DNA from: Bacillus tequilensis KCTC 13622
GTDB lineage: Bacteria; Bacillota; Bacilli; Bacillales; Bacillaceae
Assembly (NCBI RefSeq): GCF_000507145.1
Contig: NZ_AYTO01000034.1
Span: forward strand, 558,001 to 622,000
Length of the DNA: 64,000 bases
Direction: 5' to 3'
Of this stretch, positions 9,910-18,315 are shown one piece after another; positions within the stretch are counted from its first letter, which is position 1; every line of letters starts with the position of its first letter. The translations under genes were made by a program, and so were the position numbers. The notes under the pieces were generated by a model, which was not told the DNA's origin, ran no database searches, and was given only the letters and a program-made list of their open reading frames with translations.

Positions 9910-11007
9910 ATGGCGTATATTTTATCCATCGGAACAAGTCTTCCTGCGTACGATGTAAACCAAGAGAAAGCGGCTGAGTTTGCCCGCTGTATGTTTGAGC
10001 ATTCCTTTAAAGACATTGATCGGCTGTTAACCTCCTTTAAAAACGGGCAGATTCAATCGAGGCAATTTGTCAAACCGATTGACTGGTATAAAGAGCGTCA
10101 CAGCTTTGAAGAAAAAAATCAAATTTTCATAGAAGAAACGCTTAAGCACAGCAAAGAAGCTGTTCGCGACTGCCTCTCTCATCCTGCATTTTTTCATGAA
10201 GCCATCGCTTATGAGAATGTAGACGCTGTTTTTTTCGTCTCCAGCACGGGCCTCTCCACACCGAGCATCGAGGCGCGGCTCATGAATGAACTTCCGTTTT
10301 CTCCATATACGAAGCGGATTCCGATTTGGGGGCTGGGCTGTGCAGGGGGAGCCAGCGGACTCGCGCGTGCAGCAGAATATTGCAAAGCGTATCCGGAGGC
10401 TTTCGTGCTTGTCATCGCTGCTGAGCTATGCAGTCTGACATTCCAGCCGGAGGATAAGACGAAAAGCAATCTGATTGGCACGTCGCTATTTGGAGATGGC
10501 ATTGCAGCAGCCTTAGTATGCGGTGAGAAGGCGGACCGCAGGATGTCAAAATTAAAACTTATGCCGAAGTTAACAGATTCCCAATCTGTTTTGATGAAAC
10601 AATCTGAAGATGTCATGGGCTGGGACTTTACTGATCAAGGATTCAAAGTGATTTTCTCAAGAGATATTCCGACTTTGGTGGAAAAATGGCTTAAAACAAA
10701 TGTACAGGTTTTTTTGGACAAACATCAGCTGTCCTTTAGGGATATCAGTGTGTTTTTGGCACATCCAGGCGGAAAAAAAGTGATCGATGCATACAGCAAA
10801 AGTCTTGAGCTGTCACCAGAAAAGCTTTCATCTGCACAAAGCATTTTACAAAAGCATGGAAATATGTCTTCAGCCACAATATTGTTTGTGATCAAAGACC
10901 ATCTGCTGAACGGATACAAAAAGGAAGCTGAACGGGGACTGATTGGCGCATTAGGGCCGGGATTTTCATCAGAGCTGCTGTTATTCAGCTGGGAGGAGGG
11001 GGCTTGA
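9910..11007 (+). CDS. bpsA: Type III polyketide synthase BpsA (BcsA)
   Basis: A 365-residue chalcone synthase-like enzyme. The catalytic cysteine lies in IWGLGCAGGASGLARA (about residue 144), and the conserved late pair is in the FLAHPGGKKVIDAY and KHGNMSSATI segments (His and Asn). B. subtilis BpsA makes alkylpyrones and alkylresorcinols from long-chain acyl-CoA and malonyl-CoA. ATG 9910 follows AGAGGTGATC; a longer frame to 9763 overlaps pbuX and is rejected. It forms an operon with ypbQ 3 bases downstream. Confidence 0.93.
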   Translation: MAYILSIGTSLPAYDVNQEKAAEFARCMFEHSFKDIDRLLTSFKNGQIQSRQFVKPIDWYKERHSFEEKNQIFIEETLKHSKEAVRDCLSHPAFFHEAIAYENVDAVFFVSSTGLSTPSIEARLMNELPFSPYTKRIPIWGLGCAGGASGLARAAEYCKAYPEAFVLVIAAELCSLTFQPEDKTKSNLIGTSLFGDGIAAALVCGEKADRRMSKLKLMPKLTDSQSVLMKQSEDVMGWDFTDQGFKVIFSRDIPTLVEKWLKTNVQVFLDKHQLSFRDISVFLAHPGGKKVIDAYSKSLELSPEKLSSAQSILQKHGNMSSATILFVIKDHLLNGYKKEAERGLIGALGPGFSSELLLFSWEEGA

Positions 11008-11010
11008 CTC

Positions 11011-11517
11011 ATGTTTTGGTTGTTAATCGTCATTCTCATTGCGCAAAGAACAGCTGAAATGGCAGTAGCCAGACAAAATGAACAAAAGGTAAAGCAACAA
11101 GGGGCGATCGAATTCGGTGAGAGCCATTATCCATATATCATCATCACGCATATTCTTTTTTTTCTGTCTTTAATTGCAGAAGTGCTGCTGATGAATAAAC
11201 AGCCGTCAAGCTGGTGGGGCGGTATCGCTGCGGCTATTGTAACCGTGCAGGCAGTACGGTATTGGGCGCTTTGTTCCTTAGGATCATATTGGAATACGAA
11301 AATCCTTGTCGTTCCAGGTGCGGAGCTTGTGAAAAAAGGCCCTTATAGATGGATGAAGCATCCAAACTATACCGTTGTGATATTAGAATTCTTATTGATT
11401 CCGCTTCTGTATCATGCGTACATGACCATGTGTCTGTTTTCTATTTTAAATGCCGTATTGTTAACAGTCAGAATTCGTACAGAAGAGAAAGCATTAGAAG
11501 AATACAGCATAAAATAG
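11011..11517 (+). CDS. ypbQ: YpbQ (BpsB), isoprenylcysteine methyltransferase-like polyketide O-methyltransferase
   Basis: A 168-residue membrane protein with about four hydrophobic segments and the ICMT-family signature GPYRWMKHPNYTVV near residues 110-123, which binds SAM. In B. subtilis BpsB methylates the alkylpyrone products of BpsA. It starts 3 bases after bpsA, its ribosome site (GGAGGAGGGGG) lying inside the end of bpsA, so the pair is co-translated. Confidence 0.9.
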   Translation: MFWLLIVILIAQRTAEMAVARQNEQKVKQQGAIEFGESHYPYIIITHILFFLSLIAEVLLMNKQPSSWWGGIAAAIVTVQAVRYWALCSLGSYWNTKILVVPGAELVKKGPYRWMKHPNYTVVILEFLLIPLLYHAYMTMCLFSILNAVLLTVRIRTEEKALEEYSIK

Positions 11518-11520
11518 AGA

Positions 11521-11569
11521 TTGAAAATCATTCTCACTCATGTTAAAATGAATATGAAAAAGATTCTCA
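11521..11569 (+). promoter_or_regulatory. Promoter with two Fur boxes ahead of fbpC
   Basis: TTGAAA 11521-11526 and TAAAAT 11544-11549 (17-base spacing). TGAAAATCATTCTCA at 11522-11536 matches 13 of 15 positions of the Fur core TGATAATNATTATCA and covers the -35. TGAAAAAGATTCTCA at 11555-11569 matches 12 of 15 and covers the start site. This strongly suggests iron-dependent repression by Fur. Confidence 0.8.
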
Positions 11570-11587
11570 ATCAGGATGGTGAAGCAA

Positions 11588-11680
11588 ATGACAATGCTGT
11601 TTTTGCTTGGGGCGGTCTGTACATATAGTGTGTTAATTGGTTTTGTATTAAAAGGAATCTCAAATAAATCTGTTTCATGA
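11588..11680 (+). CDS. fbpC: Very small Fur-regulated protein, probable FbpC
   Basis: A 30-residue peptide (MTMLFLLGAVCTYSV then a hydrophobic stretch and KGISNKSVS) that reads as one membrane segment with a short basic tail. ATG 11588 is preceded by AGGATGGTGA; an upstream in-frame ATG at 11576 is inside the ribosome site. Fur boxes upstream, a terminator downstream, and its place beside ypbR/dynA agree with fbpC, one of the small Fur-controlled proteins of the B. subtilis iron-sparing response. The name rests on context and memory of size, not on a search. Confidence 0.65.
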   Translation: MTMLFLLGAVCTYSVLIGFVLKGISNKSVS

Positions 11681-11718
11681 ATCTGGAACTTGATAAAGTT
11701 GCAGATTTTCTTTTTTAG
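11679..11718 (+). terminator. Terminator after fbpC
   Basis: AATCTGGAACTT / AAGTTGCAGATT with a GATA loop and a T-rich tail, overlapping the fbpC stop. A second hairpin (AGCTGCC / GGCGGCT plus six T) follows at 11719-11743. Confidence 0.8.
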
Positions 11719-11852
11719 AAGCTGCCGTAATGGCGGCTTTTTTCTATTCTCTTAAAGAAATTTGGCTCATTCTTGTGTAAAATGAAAGGGGAATGTATTC
11801 AGATCTTTCGAAAAAGATTCACAATTGAAATGGCACAAAGGGGTTCAGACTG

Positions 11853-14800
11853 ATGACAGAACATAACAGAAAAGAGCTTTTGCACAAAACTGGGGAACTT
11901 TATAAGCAACTCATAGAGAATCAAGATGAACAAAGGGCTGCTAAACTGGCTGCAGTGGTGCAAAAAGCGGCTGATGAGGAGATTTATATCGCGTTTACCG
12001 GGCATTATTCAGCGGGGAAATCGTCCTTGCTGAACTGCCTGTTAATGGAGAATATTTTACCGACAAGTCCCATCCCGACAAGTGCTAACCTTGTTGTGAT
12101 CAGAAATGGGGAAAAGCGTGTACGGCTTCATACAACAGACGGAGCATGCGCTGAGCTGGATGGGGCTTATGAGAAAGAAAAGGTGCAGCAATATTGCAAA
12201 AACGGCGAACAGATTGAAAGCGTTGAAATTTTTGATCGGTATACCGAGATCGATTCCGGGGTTGCTTATATTGATACTCCTGGGATTGATTCAACTGACG
12301 ATGCCCATTTTCTGTCGGCAGCGTCTATTCTCCATCAGGCTGATGCGCTGTTTTATGTCGTTCACTATAATCACGTGCACGCTGAGGAAAATGTAAAGTT
12401 TCTCAGATCGATAAACAAAAGCATTCCGAAGGTGTATTTTATCGTCAATCAAATTGATCGGCATGATGAAGCGGAGACTCGTTTTGAAGACTATAAAGCG
12501 CAAGTAGAGGAGATGCTGTGCAACGAAGGCATTTCAAAGGAAGCGCTCTATTTTACGTCAGTAACAGAACCAGACCACCCGTTCAATCAGATTGGGGTTC
12601 TGAGAGAAGAATTAAAACGAATAGAACAGCAATCCAAAATCAATTTGCAGGCTTTAACAGAACAAAAAGTCCGCAATCTGCTGAAGGAACATACGGACAT
12701 GCTGTTGAAAGACGAAACAGACGGTCCGAGCTTTGCTGAACAGCTAGACAAACAAACTAAACTTGTTCAATCGCTGAGAAATCAATTGGATGAGGCGGCA
12801 AAACAAGCGACTGAGGCAGAAAACAGAATGCAGGAAGAAGTCAATGGCATTTTAAGAAACGCCAACCTGACGCCTTTTGAAATGCGTGAGCTGGCAGCAG
12901 CATACCTAGAATCGCGGGAGCCTTCTTTTAAAACCGGTTTTTTCTTTTCGAAAGCAAAAACTGCACAGGAAAGGGATAGAAGAAGGACTGCTTTTTTCTC
13001 TGATGTGACAAAACGAACAGAGGCCGAAGCAGATTGGCACATGATAGACACATTCCATAAACTCGCCAAGGCATTTGATGTTCATACAGCTGAAAGTGAA
13101 AAGCTGATTCAGGCCTATCGAACTCCGCTTGAAATTGACAACCTTGAGCATGCTGTCAAGCATGGTGCAACCTTTTCTTCTGAATATGTATTGCAATATA
13201 CAAAAGACTTGGCAGAACTCATCCGGAAAAAGGCGAAAAGAGAAGCGGCAGACATCATTAAGGCGCTTTCCGCGATGGTGAAAGATCGTGTTTCCAATGA
13301 CTTGCAAAAAATCAACGGCCGGCTCAGCCAGGAATCAGAAAAACTCGGCCTTCTCCAAGAACGGGCCCGTTTAGAGAATAATGCCCGCGAGAAAGCCGAT
13401 CGTATGCGGGCCATTTGGGAAGAGGAATCCGCATGTCCTATGCACATAGACACCGACTGGTTTAAAACGAAGAAAAAAACAGTGGCAGCTCCAGAACAAA
13501 AACGAAGCCTAGGCAAGCAGACGCAGCAGCCCATGCAGAAACAAGAAATCAAAATGGAGCAAGAACGGCCGCTTCAAGACCAAATCGAACGCTTTTACAC
13601 ATTGTCTGGCCTTTTAGGTAAATACAGCATGCTGTCAAAGCAAACCTCAGCTTTTCGAGAAAGAATTAAAAGACTTGAGGAACGGAAATTTACACTTGCT
13701 CTTTTTGGAGGCTTCAGTTCGGGGAAATCATCATTTGCCAATGCGCTTGTCGGCGAAAGGGTGCTGCCTTCCTCGCCAACGCCAACCACAGCCACAATTA
13801 ATAAAATCACAAAACCAACCAATGGCAGCATCAACAAAACAGCGGATGTGGTGTTTAAGACCGATGCTGACTTCACAGCTGATATTTTGCAGCTCACTGG
13901 AATGCAAAAAGAACCGGCAGGCCGCTCTTTCACAGAGAAGTGGGAAAAAGCAGTCAAGAAAAACCGATTGCAGGAAGAGCACATCAAATTGATCAGCAGC
14001 TTTCTGCTTGCCTACGAAAAGTATAAGGAATATATACAGGAACAAAAGACATTAACGATACCGCTGTCTGAATTAAAGCCGTATGTGGCAGAGGAGGCAA
14101 CGGCCTGCGCTGTGAAAGAAGTAACGGTCTATTATACATGCCCGCTCACTGAAAAAGGGATTACGATCGTTGATACACCCGGCGCCAGCAGCATGAATAA
14201 ACGGCATACAGAGCTGGCGTTCCAATATATTAAGGATGCCGATGCGTTTTTTTATATGACCTATTATCAGCACTCCTTCTCGAAAGGAGATCGTTCCTTT
14301 TTGCGAAAGCTCGGGCTTGTAAAAGAATCGTTCAGCATGGATAAAATGTTTTTCGTCATTAATGCAGCAGATCTTGCGAAAGATAAAACAGAGCTGGAAA
14401 CAGTGACCGATTATGTCAGCGCAGAGCTTGTAAAAGAAGGAATTCATGATCAGCAGCTCTTTACCGTATCAAGTAAGGAAGAACTGCTGGGAAAACCGGA
14501 ATCATTTTATAATCAGTTCCCGAAAGTAAGAAAACATGTAGACCGTTTTATTGAAGCGGATGTAAAAAAAACGGCAGCTGCACGGCTCAGTTCGGAAGCA
14601 GACAAACTATGCGAAACTGTTATCCAGCTTTATCAATCCCAGCATCAGTCCAAGGAAGAAAAGGAAGCGCAAAAACAGCGCCTTATGCTGTCATTTGAGC
14701 GGACAGCAGCTGAAATCGAGACACGGCGGAGCTCAAACACCATCATTGAGAAAGTAAAAAAAGACACAAAAGAACAGCTTTATCACATTACACAGCGATT

Positions 14801-15434
14801 ATCCTATTTTGCGAATGATTTATTAAAATCGGCATTCCATCCCGGCCTTCAGAACGGGGATTGGAAAAAGAACGTCGGTCAGGCGATGACAGCCGCATTA
14901 CGTGAATATCAGTTTGAATATGTGCAGGAAATCAAAACGCTTGATGTTCGCATGAGCGGTTTCATCGAGCGGCATATTGCAGAAGAGTGGCTGGAAAGCT
15001 TTCAAAAAACATTAAACGAGGATGGTTATTTTTCTATTTATGCGAGTGCTCACCATTCGAATGGCATACAGTTGAAGGAAGTGGCACCTGACATAGATGA
15101 ACGTGTCTTTGAACAGGAAAAAAAAGAAATCAAATCACCAAAACACTTTTTTGAACAGAAAGGAAAAGCCGCCTTCATCGAAGCAGCGCGCACGAAACTG
15201 ACAAAAATCACGGGAAATTGGGTGAAAAATGAAGAAGAAAGCCTTATTTCACATTACACAGATTACCTCAGCCGCTTGCAGGAAGAGATGGCTGAAAAAG
15301 CAATGGAACAAATAAAGGATCAAAAAGATACGTATATAGAAGGATACGCGGATGGGGAACATGCGAAAGAGATTGAAATGGCGTACAAAGCTTGCATCTC
15401 TTGGCAAAGATCGGGCAATACAATAAAAATGTAA
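11853..15434 (+). CDS. dynA: Dynamin-like protein DynA (YpbR), double GTPase
   Basis: A 1193-residue fusion of two dynamin-like units. Unit one has P-loop GHYSAGKSS (50-58), DTPGIDS and NQIDR. Unit two has GGFSSGKSS (from residue 619), DTPGASS and a NAADL guanine-recognition loop. Long Glu/Lys/Gln-rich helical stalk regions with coiled-coil character follow each GTPase. B. subtilis DynA tethers and fuses membranes, protects against membrane stress and phage, and helps at the septum. ATG 11853 follows AAAGGGG. It forms a transcription unit with ypbS 66 bases downstream. Confidence 0.95.
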   Translation: MTEHNRKELLHKTGELYKQLIENQDEQRAAKLAAVVQKAADEEIYIAFTGHYSAGKSSLLNCLLMENILPTSPIPTSANLVVIRNGEKRVRLHTTDGACAELDGAYEKEKVQQYCKNGEQIESVEIFDRYTEIDSGVAYIDTPGIDSTDDAHFLSAASILHQADALFYVVHYNHVHAEENVKFLRSINKSIPKVYFIVNQIDRHDEAETRFEDYKAQVEEMLCNEGISKEALYFTSVTEPDHPFNQIGVLREELKRIEQQSKINLQALTEQKVRNLLKEHTDMLLKDETDGPSFAEQLDKQTKLVQSLRNQLDEAAKQATEAENRMQEEVNGILRNANLTPFEMRELAAAYLESREPSFKTGFFFSKAKTAQERDRRRTAFFSDVTKRTEAEADWHMIDTFHKLAKAFDVHTAESEKLIQAYRTPLEIDNLEHAVKHGATFSSEYVLQYTKDLAELIRKKAKREAADIIKALSAMVKDRVSNDLQKINGRLSQESEKLGLLQERARLENNAREKADRMRAIWEEESACPMHIDTDWFKTKKKTVAAPEQKRSLGKQTQQPMQKQEIKMEQERPLQDQIERFYTLSGLLGKYSMLSKQTSAFRERIKRLEERKFTLALFGGFSSGKSSFANALVGERVLPSSPTPTTATINKITKPTNGSINKTADVVFKTDADFTADILQLTGMQKEPAGRSFTEKWEKAVKKNRLQEEHIKLISSFLLAYEKYKEYIQEQKTLTIPLSELKPYVAEEATACAVKEVTVYYTCPLTEKGITIVDTPGASSMNKRHTELAFQYIKDADAFFYMTYYQHSFSKGDRSFLRKLGLVKESFSMDKMFFVINAADLAKDKTELETVTDYVSAELVKEGIHDQQLFTVSSKEELLGKPESFYNQFPKVRKHVDRFIEADVKKTAAARLSSEADKLCETVIQLYQSQHQSKEEKEAQKQRLMLSFERTAAEIETRRSSNTIIEKVKKDTKEQLYHITQRLSYFANDLLKSAFHPGLQNGDWKKNVGQAMTAALREYQFEYVQEIKTLDVRMSGFIERHIAEEWLESFQKTLNEDGYFSIYASAHHSNGIQLKEVAPDIDERVFEQEKKEIKSPKHFFEQKGKAAFIEAARTKLTKITGNWVKNEEESLISHYTDYLSRLQEEMAEKAMEQIKDQKDTYIEGYADGEHAKEIEMAYKACISWQRSGNTIKM

Positions 15435-15500
15435 AAATTCAGTTGGCTTGTATATCAAGTCATGATAGACTAAATAGAAAAAAAGCGAGATGAACGATTC

Positions 15501-15758
15501 ATGTCAGAGGTACATAAAGCAATTTCAGCACATTCATCAAAACAGCACGAGCATATTAAAGCATTTATGCGTCTTGAAAACATGCGTGAAATGGCCATTG
15601 AAGAAGCGGTTTTAAAATGCAAAAACGATGAACCTTTTACAACAGAACTGATTAATGAAATTACCGGGCAAATGAATCAGCTCGCCAAAAAAGGCATCGT
15701 ACCGACAAGACGTCTTGTATCAGCAGAAATGGTCAGGGAATATGTAAGCCGCATGTAA
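15501..15758 (+). CDS. ypbS: YpbS, small conserved protein (DUF2533)
   Basis: An 85-residue soluble helical protein beginning MSEVHKAISAHSSKQHEH, matching YpbS of B. subtilis in size and position behind dynA. No catalytic motif is apparent. Probably co-transcribed with dynA; function unknown. Confidence 0.82.
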   Translation: MSEVHKAISAHSSKQHEHIKAFMRLENMREMAIEEAVLKCKNDEPFTTELINEITGQMNQLAKKGIVPTRRLVSAEMVREYVSRM

Positions 15759-15831
15759 GCTGGATGATCCTGTCGCGAGTGAATCTCTTGCCGGAGCATA
15801 TACTATATGTATCCGACGTAAGGGGGGATTC

Positions 15832-15978
15832 ATGTTGGGCAGAACAAAATTTGGAAACAGGAATGCACAGGCGAATAACAATGCCAAAAAGAAAAACGGA
15901 TTTCAAACCCATTTTGACTCTTACGCAGGACGAGAGGCTGAAAAGCTGATCGCCAGTAACAAAAGACATAACGACTGA
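15832..15978 (+). CDS. Small basic protein of unknown function (48 residues)
   Basis: ATG 15832 lies behind AAGGGGGGATTC, a very strong ribosome site. The 48-residue product (MLGRTKFGNRNAQANNN..., ending LIASNKRHND) is rich in Asn, Lys, Arg and Gln and lacks a hydrophobic segment. Composition resembles small spore proteins, but I do not recognise a family with certainty. It lies between ypbS and ypcP with its own downstream terminator. Confidence 0.65.
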   Translation: MLGRTKFGNRNAQANNNAKKKNGFQTHFDSYAGREAEKLIASNKRHND

Positions 15979-15985
15979 TGATACA

Positions 15986-16028
15986 CAAAACAGTATCTCT
16001 GATTGAAGAGATGCTGTTTTTTATTTTT
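15986..16028 (+). terminator. Terminator upstream of ypcP
   Basis: AAAACAGTATCTCT / AGAGATGCTGTTTTTT, with a GATTGA loop. Confidence 0.85.
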
Positions 16029-16078
16029 GCGCGGCTTTATGCTAAAATAGAGGGAATGAAAAAAGAGGGAGTTATCTT

Positions 16079-16969
16079 ATGAATCATAATAAACTATTGC
16101 TGGTTGACGGCATGGCTCTATTATTCCGGGCGTTTTTTGCCACGGCCGTGCACCGCAACTTTATGATAAATGAAAGCGGAGTGCCGACGAACGGCGTCAA
16201 TGGGTTTTTAAAGCATTTAATCACAGCTGTGGAAACATTCCAGCCGACCCACGTCGTCTGCTGCTGGGACATGGGGAGCAAAACGTACCGGAATGACCTG
16301 TTCCAAGATTATAAGGCGAACCGCAGCGCACCGCCTGTGGAGCTGATCCCGCAGTTTGATTTAGCGAAGGAGGCGGCAGCTGAGCTTGGGATTATGAATA
16401 TCGGTTTTGCCGGGTATGAAGCGGATGATTGCATCGGAACGCTTGCCGCTTTGTTTGCAAATGAAGCTGACATTACGATCGTAACAGGGGATAGAGATTT
16501 ACTTCAGCTGTTAACAGATAAAGTAAGCGTAGCATTGCTCCAAAAAGGAATAGGAAATTATAAAGTCTATACAAAAGAGACGTTTTATGAAGAAACGGGA
16601 GTTCTGCCGAAGGCTTTGATTGATATTAAAGCGCTTATGGGTGACTCCAGTGATAACTATCCTGGTGTCAAAGGGATTGGAGAAAAAACAGCTTACAAAC
16701 TGATTCGTGAATATGAAACAATTGAACGTTTATTAGAAAATCTTTCTCTTCTTACGAAGGGGCAGCAGGGGAAAATTCAGCAAGGTTTAAGCGATTTGGA
16801 GATGTCGAGGAAGCTTGCTGAAATTCACTGCTCTGTACCGCTGGTCTGCACATTGGGAGACGCTCTATTTACCCTGCAAATGGAACAGGCGGCTGACATG
16901 CTTCGCCGCCACCAAATCAAAGGAATTGAGCGCATGCTTGAAAAACTGAACGCTAGAGAGATCGTATAA
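16079..16969 (+). CDS. ypcP: YpcP, 5'-3' exonuclease of the FEN/PolI N-domain family
   Basis: A 296-residue free-standing 5' nuclease. Metal-binding acids are visible in LLVDGMALLFRAF (N-terminus), YEADDCIGTLA, VTGDRDLLQLL and the ALMGDSSDNYPGVKGIGEKTA segment, which combines acidic residues with the H3TH DNA-binding loop. It probably removes RNA primers in parallel with the PolA exonuclease domain. ATG 16079 follows AAAGAGGGAG. Its stop codon lies inside a hairpin shared with the convergent sspL. Confidence 0.9.
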   Translation: MNHNKLLLVDGMALLFRAFFATAVHRNFMINESGVPTNGVNGFLKHLITAVETFQPTHVVCCWDMGSKTYRNDLFQDYKANRSAPPVELIPQFDLAKEAAAELGIMNIGFAGYEADDCIGTLAALFANEADITIVTGDRDLLQLLTDKVSVALLQKGIGNYKVYTKETFYEETGVLPKALIDIKALMGDSSDNYPGVKGIGEKTAYKLIREYETIERLLENLSLLTKGQQGKIQQGLSDLEMSRKLAEIHCSVPLVCTLGDALFTLQMEQAADMLRRHQIKGIERMLEKLNAREIV

Positions 16970-16990
16970 GATCTTCTCTAGCGTTTTGTA
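16951..16990. terminator. Bidirectional terminator overlapping both stop codons (ypcP/sspL)
   Basis: CGCTAGAGAGATC pairs with GATCTTCTCTAGCG (one bulged base), followed by GTTTTG on the plus strand. The last residues and stop of ypcP and the stop of sspL (CTA at 16978-16980) both lie within this stem. Confidence 0.75.
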
Positions 16991-17106
16991 TTGCTTTTTT
17001 TGGCTCTTTCCTCAAGCTCTGTTTTAGGGTCATTGTGAGTATTGCCTTCCAGGTCGCCTTGCGGAGTAACACCGCCGGTCAGCCGGCCTTTATCTTTCTT
17101 TTTCAT
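16978..17106 (-). CDS. sspL: Minor acid-soluble spore protein SspL
   Basis: A 42-residue, very hydrophilic Lys/Gly/Thr-rich protein (MKKKDKGRLTGGVTPQGD..., ending KKSNTKR) that I recognise as SspL, a minor small acid-soluble protein made in the forespore. ATG 17106 follows GAGGTGACTAAC. Too short for many gene finders. It converges on ypcP through a shared terminator. Confidence 0.92.
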   Translation of the reverse strand: MKKKDKGRLTGGVTPQGDLEGNTHNDPKTELEERAKKSNTKR

Positions 17107-17145
17107 GTTAGTCACCTCGACATTAGGATGACCATTGATCGAGAT

Positions 17146-17544
17146 TTAATTCTTATCATTTAGCCGAATCGCTTCTTTTGCCAGCTGATCGGCTTTTTGG
17201 TTTTGCTTCCCTGGTATCCATTTGATGAAAAAAAGAGGGAAAGCCGGTTTTAATCGGATGATTTCTTCCACATACGGATGAAATGTTTTGTTTTTAACCA
17301 TTTCAAGCTCAGCGGCGCGTTCCACGATATCTGAATCGGTTCGAAAGGAAACAGATTGATACCCGCGCTTTGCACATAACCTCATCCCTTCAATTAATGC
17401 AAGGAATTCCGCTTCCTGATTTGTATGCATTCCGATTGGGATAGAGAAAGCTTCTGCTTTTCCTTCATGTTTGATAAAAATGCCGATACCGGAAGGCCCG
17501 GGATTACCGGCGCTTGCGCCGTCTACATATATTTCGGTGGGCAT
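17146..17544 (-). CDS. ypdQ: YpdQ, RNase HI-like protein
   Basis: A 132-residue single-domain RNase H-like protein. Catalytic-type acids are seen in [12 protein letters not shown] (first Asp), [13 protein letters not shown] (Glu), FRTDSDIV (Asp) and [13 protein letters not shown] (last Asp). It starts with ATG 17544, which overlaps the TAA of ypdP by one base. It probably cleaves RNA in RNA-DNA hybrids, although related small Bacillus proteins have been reported to have weak or no activity in vitro. Confidence 0.85.
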   Translation of the reverse strand: MPTEIYVDGASAGNPGPSGIGIFIKHEGKAEAFSIPIGMHTNQEAEFLALIEGMRLCAKRGYQSVSFRTDSDIVERAAELEMVKNKTFHPYVEEIIRLKPAFPLFFIKWIPGKQNQKADQLAKEAIRLNDKN

Positions 17545-18233
17545 TATAAACTCCTTTCATCATTCGGTATCATTTTCTTTGCTGCATAAGCATAAGGCAA
17601 TGAAATCAAAGATACCGCAAACTTAATCAAATATGTAGAAATAAAAATATGAAGCCACACGCCTGCCGAATAAATGCCGAAAAAGGCGACAGCAGTGAAT
17701 ATGAATGTATCAAACAACTGGCTGACCGCTGTACTGCCACCGTTTCTGAGCCATAAAAGCCGGTCGGAAGGAAATATCCTTCTAATTGCCGAATATACAT
17801 AAACATCCAGCGTTTGGCTGAAGATAAAGGCAAGCAGACTTCCTAACGCAACTCGTGGAAGGAATCCGAAAATCGTTTCCAGCGCTGTTTGTGATATGTC
17901 GCTTGAAGCCGGTTCAAAAAGCAGCACGCCCTGCATGACGCATGTCAGCGTCAGGAGCGTTGAGAATCCCAGCCATACCGCTTTTCTGGCTTCGGTCGGT
18001 CCGTATTTTTCATTCAGCACATCTGTCGCAAAAAAGATTGTGCCATACATCACATTCCCGAGTGTTGCTGTTAGGCCAAACAGTTCCACTGTTTTGACGA
18101 CTTGAAGGTTGGCGCAGACTGTCGCAAAACCGATCCAAACAAATAGTCCTGTTTTGCCAAACCCTTTATAAAATAAAAGAACAATGATAAAATGAATGAT
18201 CGCAAAAATGATCCAAAACAAGTTATTAAACAA
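17544..18233 (-). CDS. ypdP: YpdP, queuosine-precursor transporter family (DUF165/YhhQ)
   Basis: A 229-residue membrane protein with six hydrophobic segments. The [19 protein letters not shown] segment near residue 70 and the later [16 protein letters not shown] segment are typical of the ECF-independent queuosine-precursor transporters. It probably imports preQ0 or preQ1. The frame runs open to 18443, but the upstream part is antisense to ypeP. TTG 18233 behind AAAGGAAG gives the expected length. Operon with ypdQ. Confidence 0.85.
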   Translation of the reverse strand: MFNNLFWIIFAIIHFIIVLLFYKGFGKTGLFVWIGFATVCANLQVVKTVELFGLTATLGNVMYGTIFFATDVLNEKYGPTEARKAVWLGFSTLLTLTCVMQGVLLFEPASSDISQTALETIFGFLPRVALGSLLAFIFSQTLDVYVYSAIRRIFPSDRLLWLRNGGSTAVSQLFDTFIFTAVAFFGIYSAGVWLHIFISTYLIKFAVSLISLPYAYAAKKMIPNDERSL

Positions 18234-18315
18234 AATGTAAAAGCTTCCTTTCCGGGGTAAGATTGGTTTGATTATAGCATAAGCCCGGCAACTAATGAAT
18301 GGTAAGGTGATTGTA

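Noticed and set aside
13115..14447. Several minus-strand ORFs over 100 codons inside dynA
   Set aside because: They are antisense shadows of a gene with clear GTPase motifs and correct codon use, and lack ribosome sites.
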